DNA of 64,000 nt from Gemmatimonas sp. (GCF_031426495.1 NZ_JANPLK010000072.1:1-64000), one strand, 5' to 3'; positions 1 through 9,669 are shown, numbered from the stretch's first letter. Notes: a model not told the origin generated them from the sequence alone. Numbers and translations: made by a program.

Positions 1-1
1 C

Positions 2-148
2 ATGATCGTGATGCACGTCGGTCGCGGCAGCGGCCTCCTTACCGCGTTCAATGGCTGCGTTGTGCACCATGGTCTCAGCGTTGAGGCCATGCGGTGGCTC
101 GAGCGCCACGGCTACCTGCCGGGATCGGATCTCGATCTCGCCGCGTAG
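2..148 (+). CDS. 3' end of an unknown gene, cut by the window edge
   Basis: An open frame from the first bases ends at TAG 146-148 and gives 48 residues, ending in HGYLPGSDLDLAA. An ATG lies at 2-4, but the true start is probably outside the window. A strong hairpin follows at 172-201, as expected behind a real gene end. No family is recognised. By position it belongs to the putative tRNA-Gly-linked element at the left edge. Confidence 0.35.
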   Translation: MIVMHVGRGSGLLTAFNGCVVHHGLSVEAMRWLERHGYLPGSDLDLAA

Positions 149-171
149 TGCGGTGACGTGCTAGCTGCGAT

Positions 172-201
172 CCCCCCGTGCCAGCTGATCGGTACGGGGG
201 G
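172..201 (+). terminator. Hairpin terminator after the partial gene
   Basis: CCCCCCGT (172-179) pairs with ACGGGGGG (194-201). The stem is very GC-rich and there is no T-run, so termination is inferred from its place 24 bases after a stop codon. Confidence 0.45.
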
Positions 202-341
202 TTCGCTCTGGCGTCAGCTAGACTCGCTTCGTCGCGCCATCCAGGCTTGGTATTACCTGGCGCGCGCCGGACGTGCAGGTGGTAAGCCCTTCGAGAAACG
301 CCATGATCGGGGGGCGATCACGCGGAAGGAGTTGGCGCGAT

Positions 342-884
342 TCAGGCCCGCACCCCCACACCGTCATGACAGGCGTCGGGCGGGGACAGCGTGGGCTGTG
401 CGCGCGCCACACGCTTCGTCAGTGTCTTCACTCGCGACTCGAGGTCCGCGCGAATCTCCGCAAGGCACTCCAGCTCAGCGTCCGTGTACAGCGTCCCATC
501 GCGGCGGGGCTCGCCATCACACCCGCGCAACACCGCATCGAGCTGGCGTCGCAGCCGGACCAGCTCGAACGCGGGGCGCTCGCGTCCGAGCTTATCCACC
601 TGCCCGGCGATGTACCGTTCGTATCGTGCCGTCAGCACGCGCAAGCGATTTTCGGCCGCGATCCGACGCACAGAGCGCGTGATACTCGCGTCGAGGCGCC
701 TGCCGTGTTGCCGGCGGTGTACAGCTGTCCCTGATCCGGGGCCCGTGGGGAACGCAGCCTCTTCGGTGCGTTTCGTCTGTTCGGCGGCATCTATCGCATC
801 GATTTCGGCCGCAAGCTTCGCGATTTTGGCCGCCAGCTTGATCGCATTGTGGTCGGTGGCGTACTGGGTCTGGTTGTCTAGCAT
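342..884 (-). CDS. Hypothetical charged, probably helical protein
   Basis: A 180-residue frame with no recognised family. The N-terminus (MLDNQTQYATDHNAIKLAAK) leads into an alanine/charge-rich helical stretch at about residues 13-40. A second Arg/Glu-rich, coiled-coil-like stretch covers about residues 65-160. There is no signal peptide or membrane segment, so it is probably cytoplasmic. It lies in the putative element left of the tRNA-Gly fragment. Several overlapping frames on the other strand are open because of the high GC. This frame is preferred for its balanced composition and regular heptad-like spacing. Confidence 0.4.
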   Translation of the reverse strand: MLDNQTQYATDHNAIKLAAKIAKLAAEIDAIDAAEQTKRTEEAAFPTGPGSGTAVHRRQHGRRLDASITRSVRRIAAENRLRVLTARYERYIAGQVDKLGRERPAFELVRLRRQLDAVLRGCDGEPRRDGTLYTDAELECLAEIRADLESRVKTLTKRVARAQPTLSPPDACHDGVGVRA

Positions 885-1040
885 GGTGGGGGCGCATGCT
901 GCCTCGGCAGCGGTGACATGCGCAGCCTACCAGTCCCGCGCGCATCCGCCCACACATCGCACACACCCCCAAAAAACGCCGAGGGGCCCCCGAATTCCGC
1001 AGAGACCCCGCCACCCCTCTCCCGGTCTCTCAGGCCGGCC

Positions 1041-1337
1041 CTACAGTTTCGCGAGCTGCTGGAGCGCCCAGGCGGTCAGCTCCGGTGGCGCCCCCGCGCT
1101 GGCGACCACCAGGGTGAGCGCCTGCCGTCGGGGCGCCACCGGCAGGGCTAGAACATCCGCCTCGTACGCGGCTCTCAGGATCGGGATCTGGGTGGCGTCG
1201 TAACGGAAGTCCCGCCCGGCCGAGGCCGCGTACGCCTGCCGATGGGCGGTGCGGATCAGGTCGGCGGCGAGCTGTTCCGACGAGTCGTCTGGTCCGGTCA
1301 TGTCCAGAATGTAGGGCGCCAGGCCAGACCCCGCCAA
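1041..1337 (-). CDS. Small hypothetical cytoplasmic protein
   Basis: A 98-residue frame, acidic in its first half, with a predicted helix around SSEQLAADLIRTAHRQAYA and a C-terminal helix ending in LQQLAKL. An internal ATG at 1301 (MTGPDD) follows a GGA and is an equally good start. No family is recognised and no signal peptide is seen. It lies between two other minus-strand genes in the element at the left edge. Confidence 0.4.
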   Translation of the reverse strand: MAGSGLAPYILDMTGPDDSSEQLAADLIRTAHRQAYAASAGRDFRYDATQIPILRAAYEADVLALPVAPRRQALTLVVASAGAPPELTAWALQQLAKL

Positions 1338-1374
1338 TGGCCCGCCCAGCGTCGGTGGGTACCACGGGCTGATG

Positions 1375-2007
1375 CTATTGGTATCTGACGCGACCCACCC
1401 GCCATCCCGTATCCCACAATGTGATCTCTACAGCGCCGGTCTTCTGCTCATCCCACTTCCATCCAAGCGGCTCCGCCCACGGCCCCATCAGAGCCCGCCA
1501 CGTGAATGTCGCCAAGTAGTGCTGCGCATCGATGCGCCGGATTCCAGTCACCTCTCCCATCACTGGTCGTTCGACACAAACGTATAGCCAATTCACCTCG
1601 CCACTGGGCGTGCGATCCACGAGCGGGCCGCATTCATTCGCCGCGTACGGGGGTGGGTGGAACCGTGGCAGGGCCTTCGCCTTCGCTGTGTACGTCAGGA
1701 CGCATGATGGTTTGCCGTCGATGACAGTGTCCTTGTCGGCCAGAAACCCTTCGCGATACATCACGGCGTAGAGGCGGGCGATGTAGTCGTCGCGCCACTG
1801 TGGTTTCTCCGCGGCCACCACTGGCTTGCAACGGCCAAAAAGAGCCCCAAGCTTGGGCATGTTCTCATAGCTGCCGGGCTTTGCAAGATCGGCGGCTACC
1901 TGCGTGAGCACCCAGGCACGAGTCGGTGGAGCCTGCGCGGGGACCACAGCGGGGGCGGCGATGGCGAGGACAGCGAGGGACGCGAACATGCGCGCAACAG
2001 ATTGCAT
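1375..2007 (-). CDS. Hypothetical secreted protein
   Basis: The ATG at 2007 is chosen because GGAG sits just upstream and the protein then begins with a clear signal peptide (MQSVARMFASLAVLAIAAPAVVPAQA). The mature part is about 185 residues, with a Trp/Tyr-rich C-terminus and three cysteines (FGRCKP, PSCVLT, YVCVER). No catalytic motif or family is recognised. It is probably periplasmic. The gene lies between the tRNA-Gly fragment and other element genes and runs towards the left edge. Confidence 0.6.
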   Translation of the reverse strand: MQSVARMFASLAVLAIAAPAVVPAQAPPTRAWVLTQVAADLAKPGSYENMPKLGALFGRCKPVVAAEKPQWRDDYIARLYAVMYREGFLADKDTVIDGKPSCVLTYTAKAKALPRFHPPPYAANECGPLVDRTPSGEVNWLYVCVERPVMGEVTGIRRIDAQHYLATFTWRALMGPWAEPLGWKWDEQKTGAVEITLWDTGWRVGRVRYQ

Positions 2008-2453
2008 AAAACTCCGATTGGGGTTGTCCGAGTGGGGCCGATTGCGCGCCGCAATACCCACGTCGGCGCGCGATATTCTTCTCACGTGGCGAGACAAACC
2101 GTTGCGGCGGGATATCCTGAGGTGGCCAGGGCTCCCAGCGACAGAGGCCGTCCCGCCAGACGTTCAGCTCCTCGCGCCAAGGCGGCGTCCAGTGGGAGGT
2201 CCTGTAGCTCCGCCCAGAGCACGCCGGCGCGCGAGTCGACGTCGGTCGGCATGTCCGGCGCGGGCCACTGGACCCTGAAGTAGCGGCGGCGCGTAGTTAG
2301 CAGAGGTCAGCATTCCGGGGTTGCAGGGCGCAGGGCAGGACATCGCGCCGGTAGGCAGAAAGACCCGCCGAGACCGGGGTTAGCATGGGGTTAACGGAGG
2401 GTTCATTCCCGGCCCCGACCGTCACGCTCCCAGAGGGGAAGCGCAATACAGCG
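2008..2453. other. Intergenic stretch with no supported gene
   Basis: About 450 bases between a secreted-protein gene and the tRNA-Gly fragment. Frames here are short, and one of them only reads across the tRNA fragment. I see no promoter or repeat that I can defend. Confidence 0.4.
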
Positions 2454-2500
2454 CTAGCCTTCCAAGCTTGATGTCGCGGGTTCGAGTCCCGTCTCCCGCT
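2454..2500 (+). pseudogene. 3' half of tRNA-Gly(TCC), likely attachment-site remnant
   Basis: From the anticodon loop onward this matches a tRNA-Gly. The loop CTTCCAA (2459-2465) holds TCC at 2461-2463. The T-arm GCGGG-TTCGAGT-CCCGT covers 2476-2492. The acceptor 3' strand CTCCCGC (2493-2499) ends in T2500. The 5' half is missing: no GCGGGAG acceptor strand or normal D-arm lies upstream, and one anticodon-stem pair is mismatched. A 3' half with a terminator behind it is the classic scar left where an element entered a tRNA gene. The element would lie to the left, with the restored tRNA outside the window. Confidence 0.75.
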
Positions 2501-2530
2501 CTGTGAAGATTGTCGATTCAGCATCGTGCG

Positions 2531-2564
2531 AACCGCCGGCTCCGATCTCATCGGGCCGGCGGTT
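2531..2564 (+). terminator. Terminator downstream of the tRNA-Gly remnant
   Basis: AACCGCCGGC (2531-2540) pairs perfectly with GCCGGCGGTT (2555-2564), followed by TGTC. It sits 30 bases after the tRNA 3' end and is probably the original terminator of the interrupted tRNA-Gly. Confidence 0.65.
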
Positions 2565-2638
2565 TGTCGCTTGACGAGACTGGGAGCGCATTAACGCATT
2601 GAAGGAGGCCGGATCCTCGCGTCTTCAGCGTCCCCGCT

Positions 2639-3190
2639 ATGCTAGCCTGTCCACGCGCTGCCGGCTGGCTCGCCACCGCGCTCCGCACGCCCATCGCGAT
2701 GATCGCCGCCACCCTTGCCTTCGCAGCCGGTGGATCAGACAGCACCGGTCCACGGCAGGTCGGTTGCGGCACCATTCCCGCCGGTACTGTGACCGCCACG
2801 GTGGACGGTGAGCCCTTCACCGCCTCGCTGCTCGCCCAAGCCACTAGCTAGTACATCACCGAGAACGGCCCCAACGTGGTGCAACGCACCGGCGGCGAAT
2901 GTCGGTCTGCCGCTGTCGCTAGTCGACAAATCCTGATCACCCTCGATCGGCTCATTCCGATCACGGCGGGAACACACCAGCTCGACTCGGCCGCCCAAGG
3001 AATATCCGCTGGCTCCGGCTACACCGGCATCGGGCAGTTGTCGGTCGCACCGAATCAGTGGTACACGAATCTGAGTGACGCAGCTGGTCCGGGTTCCGGA
3101 TCGGTCACGTCCACGATGATTTCGGCGACGCGCATCGGTGGCACCTTCCAACTGGTCAGCGTCGACAACAGCGCCAACGCGGCGAGCGCG
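2639..3190 (+). pseudogene. Decayed gene for a secreted protein (DUF6252-like)
   Basis: The frame opens at ATG 2639 with a signal-like segment and a glycine where a lipobox cysteine would be expected (AFAAGGSDS). It stops at an in-frame TAG (2849-2851), then continues in the same frame for about 110 codons of protein-like sequence (YITENGPNVV, then STMISATRIGGTFQL), after which composition becomes random. The pattern of a short repeat-free beta domain ending in a 'GGTFQ'-type strand recalls DUF6252 secreted proteins; that family link is tentative. The stop and the lost ending suggest decay. Confidence 0.5.
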
Positions 3191-3327
3191 CGCCATCCCC
3201 TCTCACGTGCATCGCCTCCGCACAGGGCTTTGTCTCGGGACCGATCTCGTCCGGTCTCGGCTTCGATCGCTTTTTGTCCGACTTTGCATATCCGGGGGTG
3301 CGTACGACTAATCGGTCACGCCCGGCG

Positions 3328-4566
3328 CTACCGCACCGGCGGCTTCTTCTTCTTCTTTCCCGACAGCGCGTCCAGAATTCCCTTCGCCGCCTTGTTGGCG
3401 GCGTCGCTGCCGGCCGCCTTCACCGCATCACCGGCTGACGGCGTCACATCAGCGATCTGCACCGCGAACTCGCGTCCGGTGCGGACCTGTCGGCTAGGGG
3501 TGATTTCGAGCTGCACCAGAGTGGCGTTCCACGTAAACGACGTGCCGCGCTCGGCTCGCCCAGCATCAAAACGCGTCACATTGAACGTGGCGTTGCGCGA
3601 TTCGCCGGGACGCAGGGCGAACTGCGGATCGGCCGCTTGGCCGGTCACCACGCCGATACCGCTCGCACTCACGTCGTGCGTGCCGGCGCGCCCGAAATAG
3701 TAGCGGTTGCCGAGGTTGTCGATCGCGCCACTCGACGTGCCCTTGTAGCCGATAATGATTGGATCATTCGACATGTTGCGTACACGGACATTCAAGCGCA
3801 CGCCGTGGTAGCGCCCGTTGCCAATATCGCCGGCGCTCATCTGCACGATGTCCACCCGCACGGGTCCACTGGCGTAGCACCGCGCGACTCCCGCGCACAC
3901 ATCGATCTCGTCGGCCATGGCAACCTGCGTGGCGCCCGACATCGCGGGACCGCTCGGTGTTGGCGTCGGTGCCGCTGGCGCGCCCGCCGTCGCAACCGCC
4001 GTCGCGCTCGCGTTGCCATTGGCCATCTGCGCCGTCGCGCCCTTGCCATCGAAGCCGGTGAAGCGCAGTGCGTGTTCACGCCCAAGTCGCCACTGATTGC
4101 CGGCAATCGGGTTGATCTCGCGCAACGCGATATCCATGGCGTATGTCGTGCCCAGAATGACATTGCGAGATGCCGGACGGTACAGGAATTCCACGCGAGC
4201 GTCGGCGCGCTCGCCCGGTTGCAGTTGGAACTTCGCATCGAAGCTGTTGCTGGTTATCAGTCCGATGCCGCGGACTGATTCGGCGCTGGCCACTTCGTAG
4301 CGGTTGCCCTGGTCGTCGGTGACGACGCCGGATCCCGACAGATAGCCGAGTGTCAACGGACGCGGCGTACGGTTCTGAATGCGGATCGTGGCTGTGACCA
4401 CACGGTTCGCGCCCGATACACTGGTGCGAAAGTCAGACACGACGGCCGTCAAGTTCGTGGTCTCGTAGCAGCTGGCTTGACCGGCGCACCCCGCGCTCTG
4501 CGCGCGGAGCGGCCATGCGGTGGCGACAGCGACGATCGCGGCCGCGGTGAAGAGCTGGTATCGCAT
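3328..4566 (-). CDS. Secreted protein with two related beta-sandwich domains
   Basis: This 412-residue protein begins with a signal peptide (cleavage near PLRAQSA). It has two homologous halves, about residues 28-170 and 220-370. Each opens with a Cys pair (AGCAGQASCYE; DVCAGVARCYA), has an Asn-rich strand, and carries an L-PGE motif (QLQPGERADARV; ALRPGESRNATF), like DUF4352/immunoglobulin-like domains. An Ala/Thr/Pro linker separates them and the tail ends in a KKKKK cluster. A periplasmic or surface location is likely. Function is unknown. It lies 40 bases downstream of another secreted-protein gene on the same strand, so the two may share a transcript. Confidence 0.65.
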   Translation of the reverse strand: MRYQLFTAAAIVAVATAWPLRAQSAGCAGQASCYETTNLTAVVSDFRTSVSGANRVVTATIRIQNRTPRPLTLGYLSGSGVVTDDQGNRYEVASAESVRGIGLITSNSFDAKFQLQPGERADARVEFLYRPASRNVILGTTYAMDIALREINPIAGNQWRLGREHALRFTGFDGKGATAQMANGNASATAVATAGAPAAPTPTPSGPAMSGATQVAMADEIDVCAGVARCYASGPVRVDIVQMSAGDIGNGRYHGVRLNVRVRNMSNDPIIIGYKGTSSGAIDNLGNRYYFGRAGTHDVSASGIGVVTGQAADPQFALRPGESRNATFNVTRFDAGRAERGTSFTWNATLVQLEITPSRQVRTGREFAVQIADVTPSAGDAVKAAGSDAANKAAKGILDALSGKKKKKPPVR

Positions 4567-4606
4567 GGTTCAGTCCTTGTAGGCGAGAGGGAAGGTGTGC
4601 AGTCGA

Positions 4607-6187
4607 TCAGCGCGACTGTGTGGCGATCCACGCGGCGTCGGTCAGTTGCAGCGTCACGCGAATGCGAGGGGCGGCATTGAGGCTGCGTGACATCAGGTCC
4701 TCGTCTTCGTTCCACGTGGCGGTGAGCGCATTGTGCGGACCGCTTCGCAGGTACGCCGTCGTGCTGTCTGTGACGGGTCCCCACGCCAGCGTATAGCCGG
4801 TGCGCTGCACGGCGTTGGCCACCGGACCGTAGCGCTGCACTAACACGTTCCGGAACGTTTCGCCGTCGATGAAGGGGAACAGGCGCTCGATACGGATCGA
4901 GCGGACGATGCCGTCACGGTCGAGGAACGCGGTGGCGCACACGGCGCCGGCCTTCACCCGTCCGCGTCCGGGCATTGATGAACAGCCCATCTCGTTCACG
5001 ACGATCACACTCGCGAATCCGGTATAGCCGTTGTCCTGCGCCGCACGACGCGCCGCTTTGCCGAACAGCCGTGACGCGGCACGTTCGAACAGATCGCCGT
5101 CGGTCCCCACGCCAAGTCCGGCAACATCGGTCGTCGCGATATCAAGCGCGGTAGGACGGCTTGCCGTCGGTGTGGATGCGGACAGCGCCGGTGAGAAGAG
5201 CTCGCTCTCCTGTCGATCGCGTACGTGCACCTCGACCAACTCGGCACGCACAACGCGCGCGCCAGTCACGGCGCCACTCGGATCACCTTGGCCGGTGACG
5301 CGGAACGCGATATCGGTGAGCACGCCGCGTCCCTGCGCGCGCAGCGATTCATCGAATGGTCGCGCCGCATCCTTAGGCATGTTGATGAAGCGCGCCGCGT
5401 CGGCGTTGGAGAACACGACCCGATACTCCTCACCGAAGACCTGCAACGGCAGAAACGTCCCGGGCTCGAAGAAGTGCACAGAGAAGCGCTGCTGTTCGTG
5501 GTCGTACTCCGACACATTGTCGTTCACGCGCACGCGAAACGTCTCGGTGGTGGGCAGGGCCGCGAGTCGTTGTTCCAGTCGCTGCTGCCACACTCTGGCC
5601 GAGTCGGGCCGATCGAACGCCGGGAGTTGTTGCAGTGCCGTGTTGCGAGCGGTCACACCGGCTGCATCGAAGGGCATTCGCGCCACCTTGTGCCACGTCA
5701 GCACCACCGCTTCATCGTCGAATTCCGGAGGTGCTTGCCTGAGGCGTACGCCGCTCGCGGCGGGGGAATAGCTGGCCCACTTCGCGGTCTGCCGACCGTC
5801 ATCGAACTTCGTGTCGGCGGTTGCCGCGCTGGCACCGCGTTGAACGGACAGAGGGACCGTCGCCCCGCTCGGCAGATGCAGCACCAGCGCACTGTCGCTC
5901 CGGTCGATCGTGGCCTGCGCGCCGTTGGGCAGGGCCAGTGACCACGTGCCGTTCGACTGCCGCTCCATGCGCCGTCGCGTGGTCCCGGCGTACGCATCGT
6001 CGCCGTCGGTGAGCAGCACGTGGGCGCCGTACACCATCGCCTCCAGCGCCGCGGCGGCGGTGGCCCGATTCTCTGGTTGGGAAATCGTCCAGACGGTGCC
6101 GTCGTCGGGTAGCGCGCTCGCCACGTCGACAGCGGGGGCACGATCGCCGCCGCAGGCCAGCGCAATCGCACAGGCGAGCCCGACCAT
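4607..6187 (-). CDS. Large putative lipoprotein of unknown function
   Basis: The ATG at 6187 follows a GAGG. It yields 526 residues beginning with a lipoprotein-type signal (MVGLACAIALACGGDRAP). The remaining sequence is a long soluble domain without recognised catalytic motifs. One conserved-looking segment around 'VIVVNEMGCSSMPGRGRVKAG' is followed by a C-terminal beta-rich part. Upstream in-frame ATGs exist (to 6295) but give no signal sequence directly. The start faces the divergent sigma-factor gene at 6364, so the 180 bases between them probably hold both promoters. Confidence 0.6.
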   Translation of the reverse strand: MVGLACAIALACGGDRAPAVDVASALPDDGTVWTISQPENRATAAAALEAMVYGAHVLLTDGDDAYAGTTRRRMERQSNGTWSLALPNGAQATIDRSDSALVLHLPSGATVPLSVQRGASAATADTKFDDGRQTAKWASYSPAASGVRLRQAPPEFDDEAVVLTWHKVARMPFDAAGVTARNTALQQLPAFDRPDSARVWQQRLEQRLAALPTTETFRVRVNDNVSEYDHEQQRFSVHFFEPGTFLPLQVFGEEYRVVFSNADAARFINMPKDAARPFDESLRAQGRGVLTDIAFRVTGQGDPSGAVTGARVVRAELVEVHVRDRQESELFSPALSASTPTASRPTALDIATTDVAGLGVGTDGDLFERAASRLFGKAARRAAQDNGYTGFASVIVVNEMGCSSMPGRGRVKAGAVCATAFLDRDGIVRSIRIERLFPFIDGETFRNVLVQRYGPVANAVQRTGYTLAWGPVTDSTTAYLRSGPHNALTATWNEDEDLMSRSLNAAPRIRVTLQLTDAAWIATQSR

Positions 6188-6363
6188 AGAGGCCTCATTT
6201 GGTCGAACTGGTTGCGACCCCCCCGAACGTGGTGATAGCCTCTTCATACAATTCGTCCGTGTCGGCGCCGTCGAGGCTGAGAGCAGCCAGAGCACGCTGG
6301 CGCGTACACGCGTCTCCGCTCCGCATTGCGCAGAATCCGCTCAAACCCCGTCATCCGGCCTGC

Positions 6364-6921
6364 ATGACTCTTTCGGACGTGCACCGCGTACCTGCGAATG
6401 ATCCGGATTCTCGCGCCGAGCTCGACCATCTCTTCAGCGTGACGTACGAAGAGCTGCGTCGCCTCGCCTCGAGTGTGCGGCGCAGTGATCCCCGCGCGTC
6501 GATCACACCCACCGCGCTGGTGAACGAGGCCTGGCTTAAGCTGGCCGGTTCTCCCGAGATAGCGCACACCTCGCCGATGCACTTCAAACGCATCGCCGCG
6601 CGCGCCATGCGACAGGTGCTCATCGAAGCCGCTCGGCGTCGTCAGGCCGGCAAACGCGGCGCCGACGAACTGCATGTCACCTTCGATGATGCCGTGAATG
6701 CCGTCGCGACCGACGCTGAAGGGCTGCTCGCGCTCGACGACGCCCTCACGCGTCTCGCGGCGCAGGCGCCGCGTCAGGCGCAGTTGGTGGAGAGCCGGTT
6801 TTTCGGCGGCCTGAGTGTGCCCGAAACGGCCGCCTTGCTCGATGTGAGCGAATCCACCGTGCTGCGTGAGTGGCGCTTGGCTCGCGCGTGGCTGGCGCGC
6901 GAACTGGCGGTCGACGCGTGA
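6364..6921 (+). CDS. ECF-type RNA polymerase sigma factor (TIGR02999-like)
   Basis: A 185-residue sigma factor. Region 2 includes LFSVTYEELRRLASSVRR and TPTALVNEAWLKLAG. The conserved 'HFKRIAARAMRQVLIEAARRR' segment is typical of the TIGR02999 family. Region 4 has a helix-turn-helix around 'LSVPETAALLDVSESTV'. No anti-sigma gene is adjacent. Instead its TGA overlaps the GTG of a Ser/Thr kinase gene (4 bases), so the two are translationally coupled. In related phyla such pairs are common, and the kinase probably controls or is controlled by the sigma factor. What the pair responds to cannot be read from sequence. Confidence 0.9.
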   Translation: MTLSDVHRVPANDPDSRAELDHLFSVTYEELRRLASSVRRSDPRASITPTALVNEAWLKLAGSPEIAHTSPMHFKRIAARAMRQVLIEAARRRQAGKRGADELHVTFDDAVNAVATDAEGLLALDDALTRLAAQAPRQAQLVESRFFGGLSVPETAALLDVSESTVLREWRLARAWLARELAVDA

Positions 6922-9578
6922 GCTGGGAGCGACTGCAAGCCGCCTTCGACGCCATCATCGACGCGCCCGCGCCGCAGCGCGACGCCATGGTGCGCGACGC
7001 GTCGAACGGCGATGCCGACTTCGAACGAGAACTCCGCGAACTGCTCGCCGCCGACACCATGGGCTTGCCGTTGCTGGATCGCAGCAACGCCGAGTGGGCA
7101 TCGGCGCTGCTGAGTGACACCCCGTGGCCCGACGGCGAACTGCCGCAGTTCGGACCGTATCGCCTGCTACATCTGCTTGGGGAAGGCGGCATGGGCGTGG
7201 TGTATCTCGGTGAGCGTGTCGATGTGCAGCGCAAGGTGGCCGTCAAGCTGCTGCGTGACGCGTGGTTGTCGCCGGCGCGTCGCGCTCGCTTCACGACCGA
7301 GCAGCGGGCACTCGCACAGTTGGATCATCCCAACGTAGCGCGCCTCTACGACGCCGGCACTCTCGCCAACGGCACGCCGTGGTTCGTGATGGAGTACGTC
7401 GAGGGCGTGCCGTTGCACCGCTACTGCGAGGCGAACGGGTGCACGGTGTCGCAGCGGCTCCAACTCTTTCGCGCCGTCTGCAGCGCCGTGCAACACGCTC
7501 ACGACCAGGCCATTATCCATCGCGATCTCAAGCCGTCGAACATTCTGGTCACGGCCGACGGTACGGTGAAGTTGCTCGACTTCGGGATCGCCAAGCAGAT
7601 CGGTGACGAGCTGCGCGACACCGATCGCACGCACACCGGCCTGCGTATGATGACGCCAGCCTACGCCGCGCCTGAGCAGGTGCGCGGTGAACGCGTGGGT
7701 GTGTTTACCGACGTATACGCGCTCGGTGTCGTGTTGTACGAGCTGCTGGCGGAGCGACTGCCGCTCGACCTCTCGTCGCGCACGCCGGGACAGGCCGATG
7801 CCATGATTCTCGACACCGATCCGCAGCCGGTGTCCCGCGCCGCATCCGCGCAGCGGGCAACGAGCTCGACCTCGCTGCGGCACAGCGAATGGAACGATCT
7901 CGATGTGCTGTGCATGACGGCCATGCACAAGGATCCATCGCGTCGATATCGATCGGTCTATGCGCTGTTGCGCGATGTCGATCACTTCCTGGCCCGCGAG
8001 CCGCTCGAGGCGCACCCGGATGCACTCTCGTACCGCGTGAGCCGCTTCGTGCGTCGGCGATGGCGCGAAACAGTAGTCGTAGCGGCCTTGCTGCTGGTGG
8101 CCACCGGTGCGGCCGCGACGTACACCGTACGCGTGGGGCGCGCCCGCGATGCGGCCGTGCGCGAAGCCGAGCGTCGCACCCGCTTGCAGGAGTTCATGCT
8201 CGCGCTGTTTACCGGCGGCGACGAGGCGGGGCCGGCCGACAGTTTGCGCGTGGTCACGTTGGTGGACCGGGGCGTACAGGAAGCGCGCATGCTCGATGCC
8301 GACGCCGCCGGACAAGCCGATCTATATGCGACTCTGGGCCGGGTCTATCAGAAGCTGGGGCGCTTCGACCGCGCCGATACCATGCTGCAGGCGGCGCTCG
8401 CCGCACACACCAAGGCTCGGAATGGAGACTCGTTCACCCGCGCGGCGCTGCTGCTTACGCTGGGTGATCTCCGCATCGATCAGGCGCTGCTGCGCAGCGC
8501 TGATACCGCCCTCACGCAGGCATCCGCCCTGGTCGCGCCGCGTGTGGCGTCACGCGCCGCGGCACGCGATGACAACGCCGCGCTGCTCCACGCGCGCATT
8601 TTAGGCACGATCGGCCGACGGCAGGAAGAGCAGGGACTCTACGACTCGGCCACGGTCACACTGCAGCAGGCGGTCGCACAGTATCCCGCCAGCAACCGTG
8701 ATCCGTCAGAACGGGCGTCGCTTCTGGGCGAGCTGGCGAACGTGCACTTCTATGCGGGCCGCTACGCCGAGAGCGATTCACTCAATCGCCTCGTGCTCGC
8801 GACGCAGCTCGCTCGATCGGGCGAACGGCATCCCGCGGTGGCGGAGGTGTACATCAATCTCGGCGCCACCGAATTCGAGCGCGGGCGGTTCACCGAGGCT
8901 GAGCGCTGGTACCGCAAGGCCATCGACATCGATTCCGCATTTTACGGTGCGGCGCACTTTCGCACGGCGGCGCATCTGTCGATGCTGGGTCGCTCGCTCG
9001 TGTCGCAGGAACGATACGACGAAGCCACCCACGTGTTGCAGCGGGCGTTGGCCATTCAGGCGGCAACGTTCGGTAGCGCCCATCCGCGAGTGGCCAGTGT
9101 GCTCAATGACCTCGGCAACGTGGCGCTGAAGCACCGGGCCTTCGACAGCGCCGACGCCTACTTCACGCGTATGGCGCAGGTGTACGGCGCCGCGAACGGC
9201 GACGCGCATTTCACGGTGGCCGTCGCCCTGTCCAACCGCGCCACCGTGTTCAACGAGCAGCGGCAATACGCCCGTGCGGAAGCGATCTATCGCGACGTCG
9301 TTCGTCGCTTCACGACCGCGCAGGGACCAGCGCATATGAACACCGGTATCGCCCGCATCAAGCTTGGGCGGTCGCTGGTTCGCCAGCAGCGCTGGGCCGC
9401 CGGTGCGGCGGAGTCGGAGGCCGGCTACGCGATTGTGGCCCGGCAGGCCGAACCCGGCGTGAGTTTTCTGCAGGCGGCGCGCAAGGACATCGCCGAAGCT
9501 TTGTCGGCGCTCGGTCGTCCCGCGCAAGCGGCGAAATGGATGAAGGAGTGGGAGGCCAACGCGCCACCAAAGCCGTGA
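6918..9578 (+). CDS. Membrane Ser/Thr protein kinase with periplasmic TPR repeats
   Basis: The GTG at 6918 overlaps the sigma-factor stop and gives 886 residues. A short N-terminal region precedes a PknB-type kinase domain. It has the Gly-rich loop GEGGMGVVY near residue 88, the lysine in VAVKLL near 108, HRDLKPSN near 200, DFG near 221, and an APE-type 'YAAPEQ' activation segment. One membrane span (about residues 383-404, VVAALLLVATGAAATY) follows. The rest (about 430-880) is a run of tetratricopeptide-like helices (for example LASQERYDEATHVLQRAL-type units). It is a sensor kinase with an outside TPR domain. All catalytic motifs look intact. Confidence 0.93.
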   Translation: MSWERLQAAFDAIIDAPAPQRDAMVRDASNGDADFERELRELLAADTMGLPLLDRSNAEWASALLSDTPWPDGELPQFGPYRLLHLLGEGGMGVVYLGERVDVQRKVAVKLLRDAWLSPARRARFTTEQRALAQLDHPNVARLYDAGTLANGTPWFVMEYVEGVPLHRYCEANGCTVSQRLQLFRAVCSAVQHAHDQAIIHRDLKPSNILVTADGTVKLLDFGIAKQIGDELRDTDRTHTGLRMMTPAYAAPEQVRGERVGVFTDVYALGVVLYELLAERLPLDLSSRTPGQADAMILDTDPQPVSRAASAQRATSSTSLRHSEWNDLDVLCMTAMHKDPSRRYRSVYALLRDVDHFLAREPLEAHPDALSYRVSRFVRRRWRETVVVAALLLVATGAAATYTVRVGRARDAAVREAERRTRLQEFMLALFTGGDEAGPADSLRVVTLVDRGVQEARMLDADAAGQADLYATLGRVYQKLGRFDRADTMLQAALAAHTKARNGDSFTRAALLLTLGDLRIDQALLRSADTALTQASALVAPRVASRAAARDDNAALLHARILGTIGRRQEEQGLYDSATVTLQQAVAQYPASNRDPSERASLLGELANVHFYAGRYAESDSLNRLVLATQLARSGERHPAVAEVYINLGATEFERGRFTEAERWYRKAIDIDSAFYGAAHFRTAAHLSMLGRSLVSQERYDEATHVLQRALAIQAATFGSAHPRVASVLNDLGNVALKHRAFDSADAYFTRMAQVYGAANGDAHFTVAVALSNRATVFNEQRQYARAEAIYRDVVRRFTTAQGPAHMNTGIARIKLGRSLVRQQRWAAGAAESEAGYAIVARQAEPGVSFLQAARKDIAEALSALGRPAQAAKWMKEWEANAPPKP

Positions 9579-9669
9579 GCAAGGAGTTGCCGAGGACCTC
9601 GAATTCGTCAGCGCTTCGCCTCTCACGGATGGCGCCGCCCTGTGGGGGTGCCCACACCGTGCGCAGGTC

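Noticed and set aside
2297..2551. Minus-strand frame containing SGRRDSNPRHQAW
   Set aside because: This peptide is the well-known false translation across a tRNA; it reads through the tRNA-Gly fragment.
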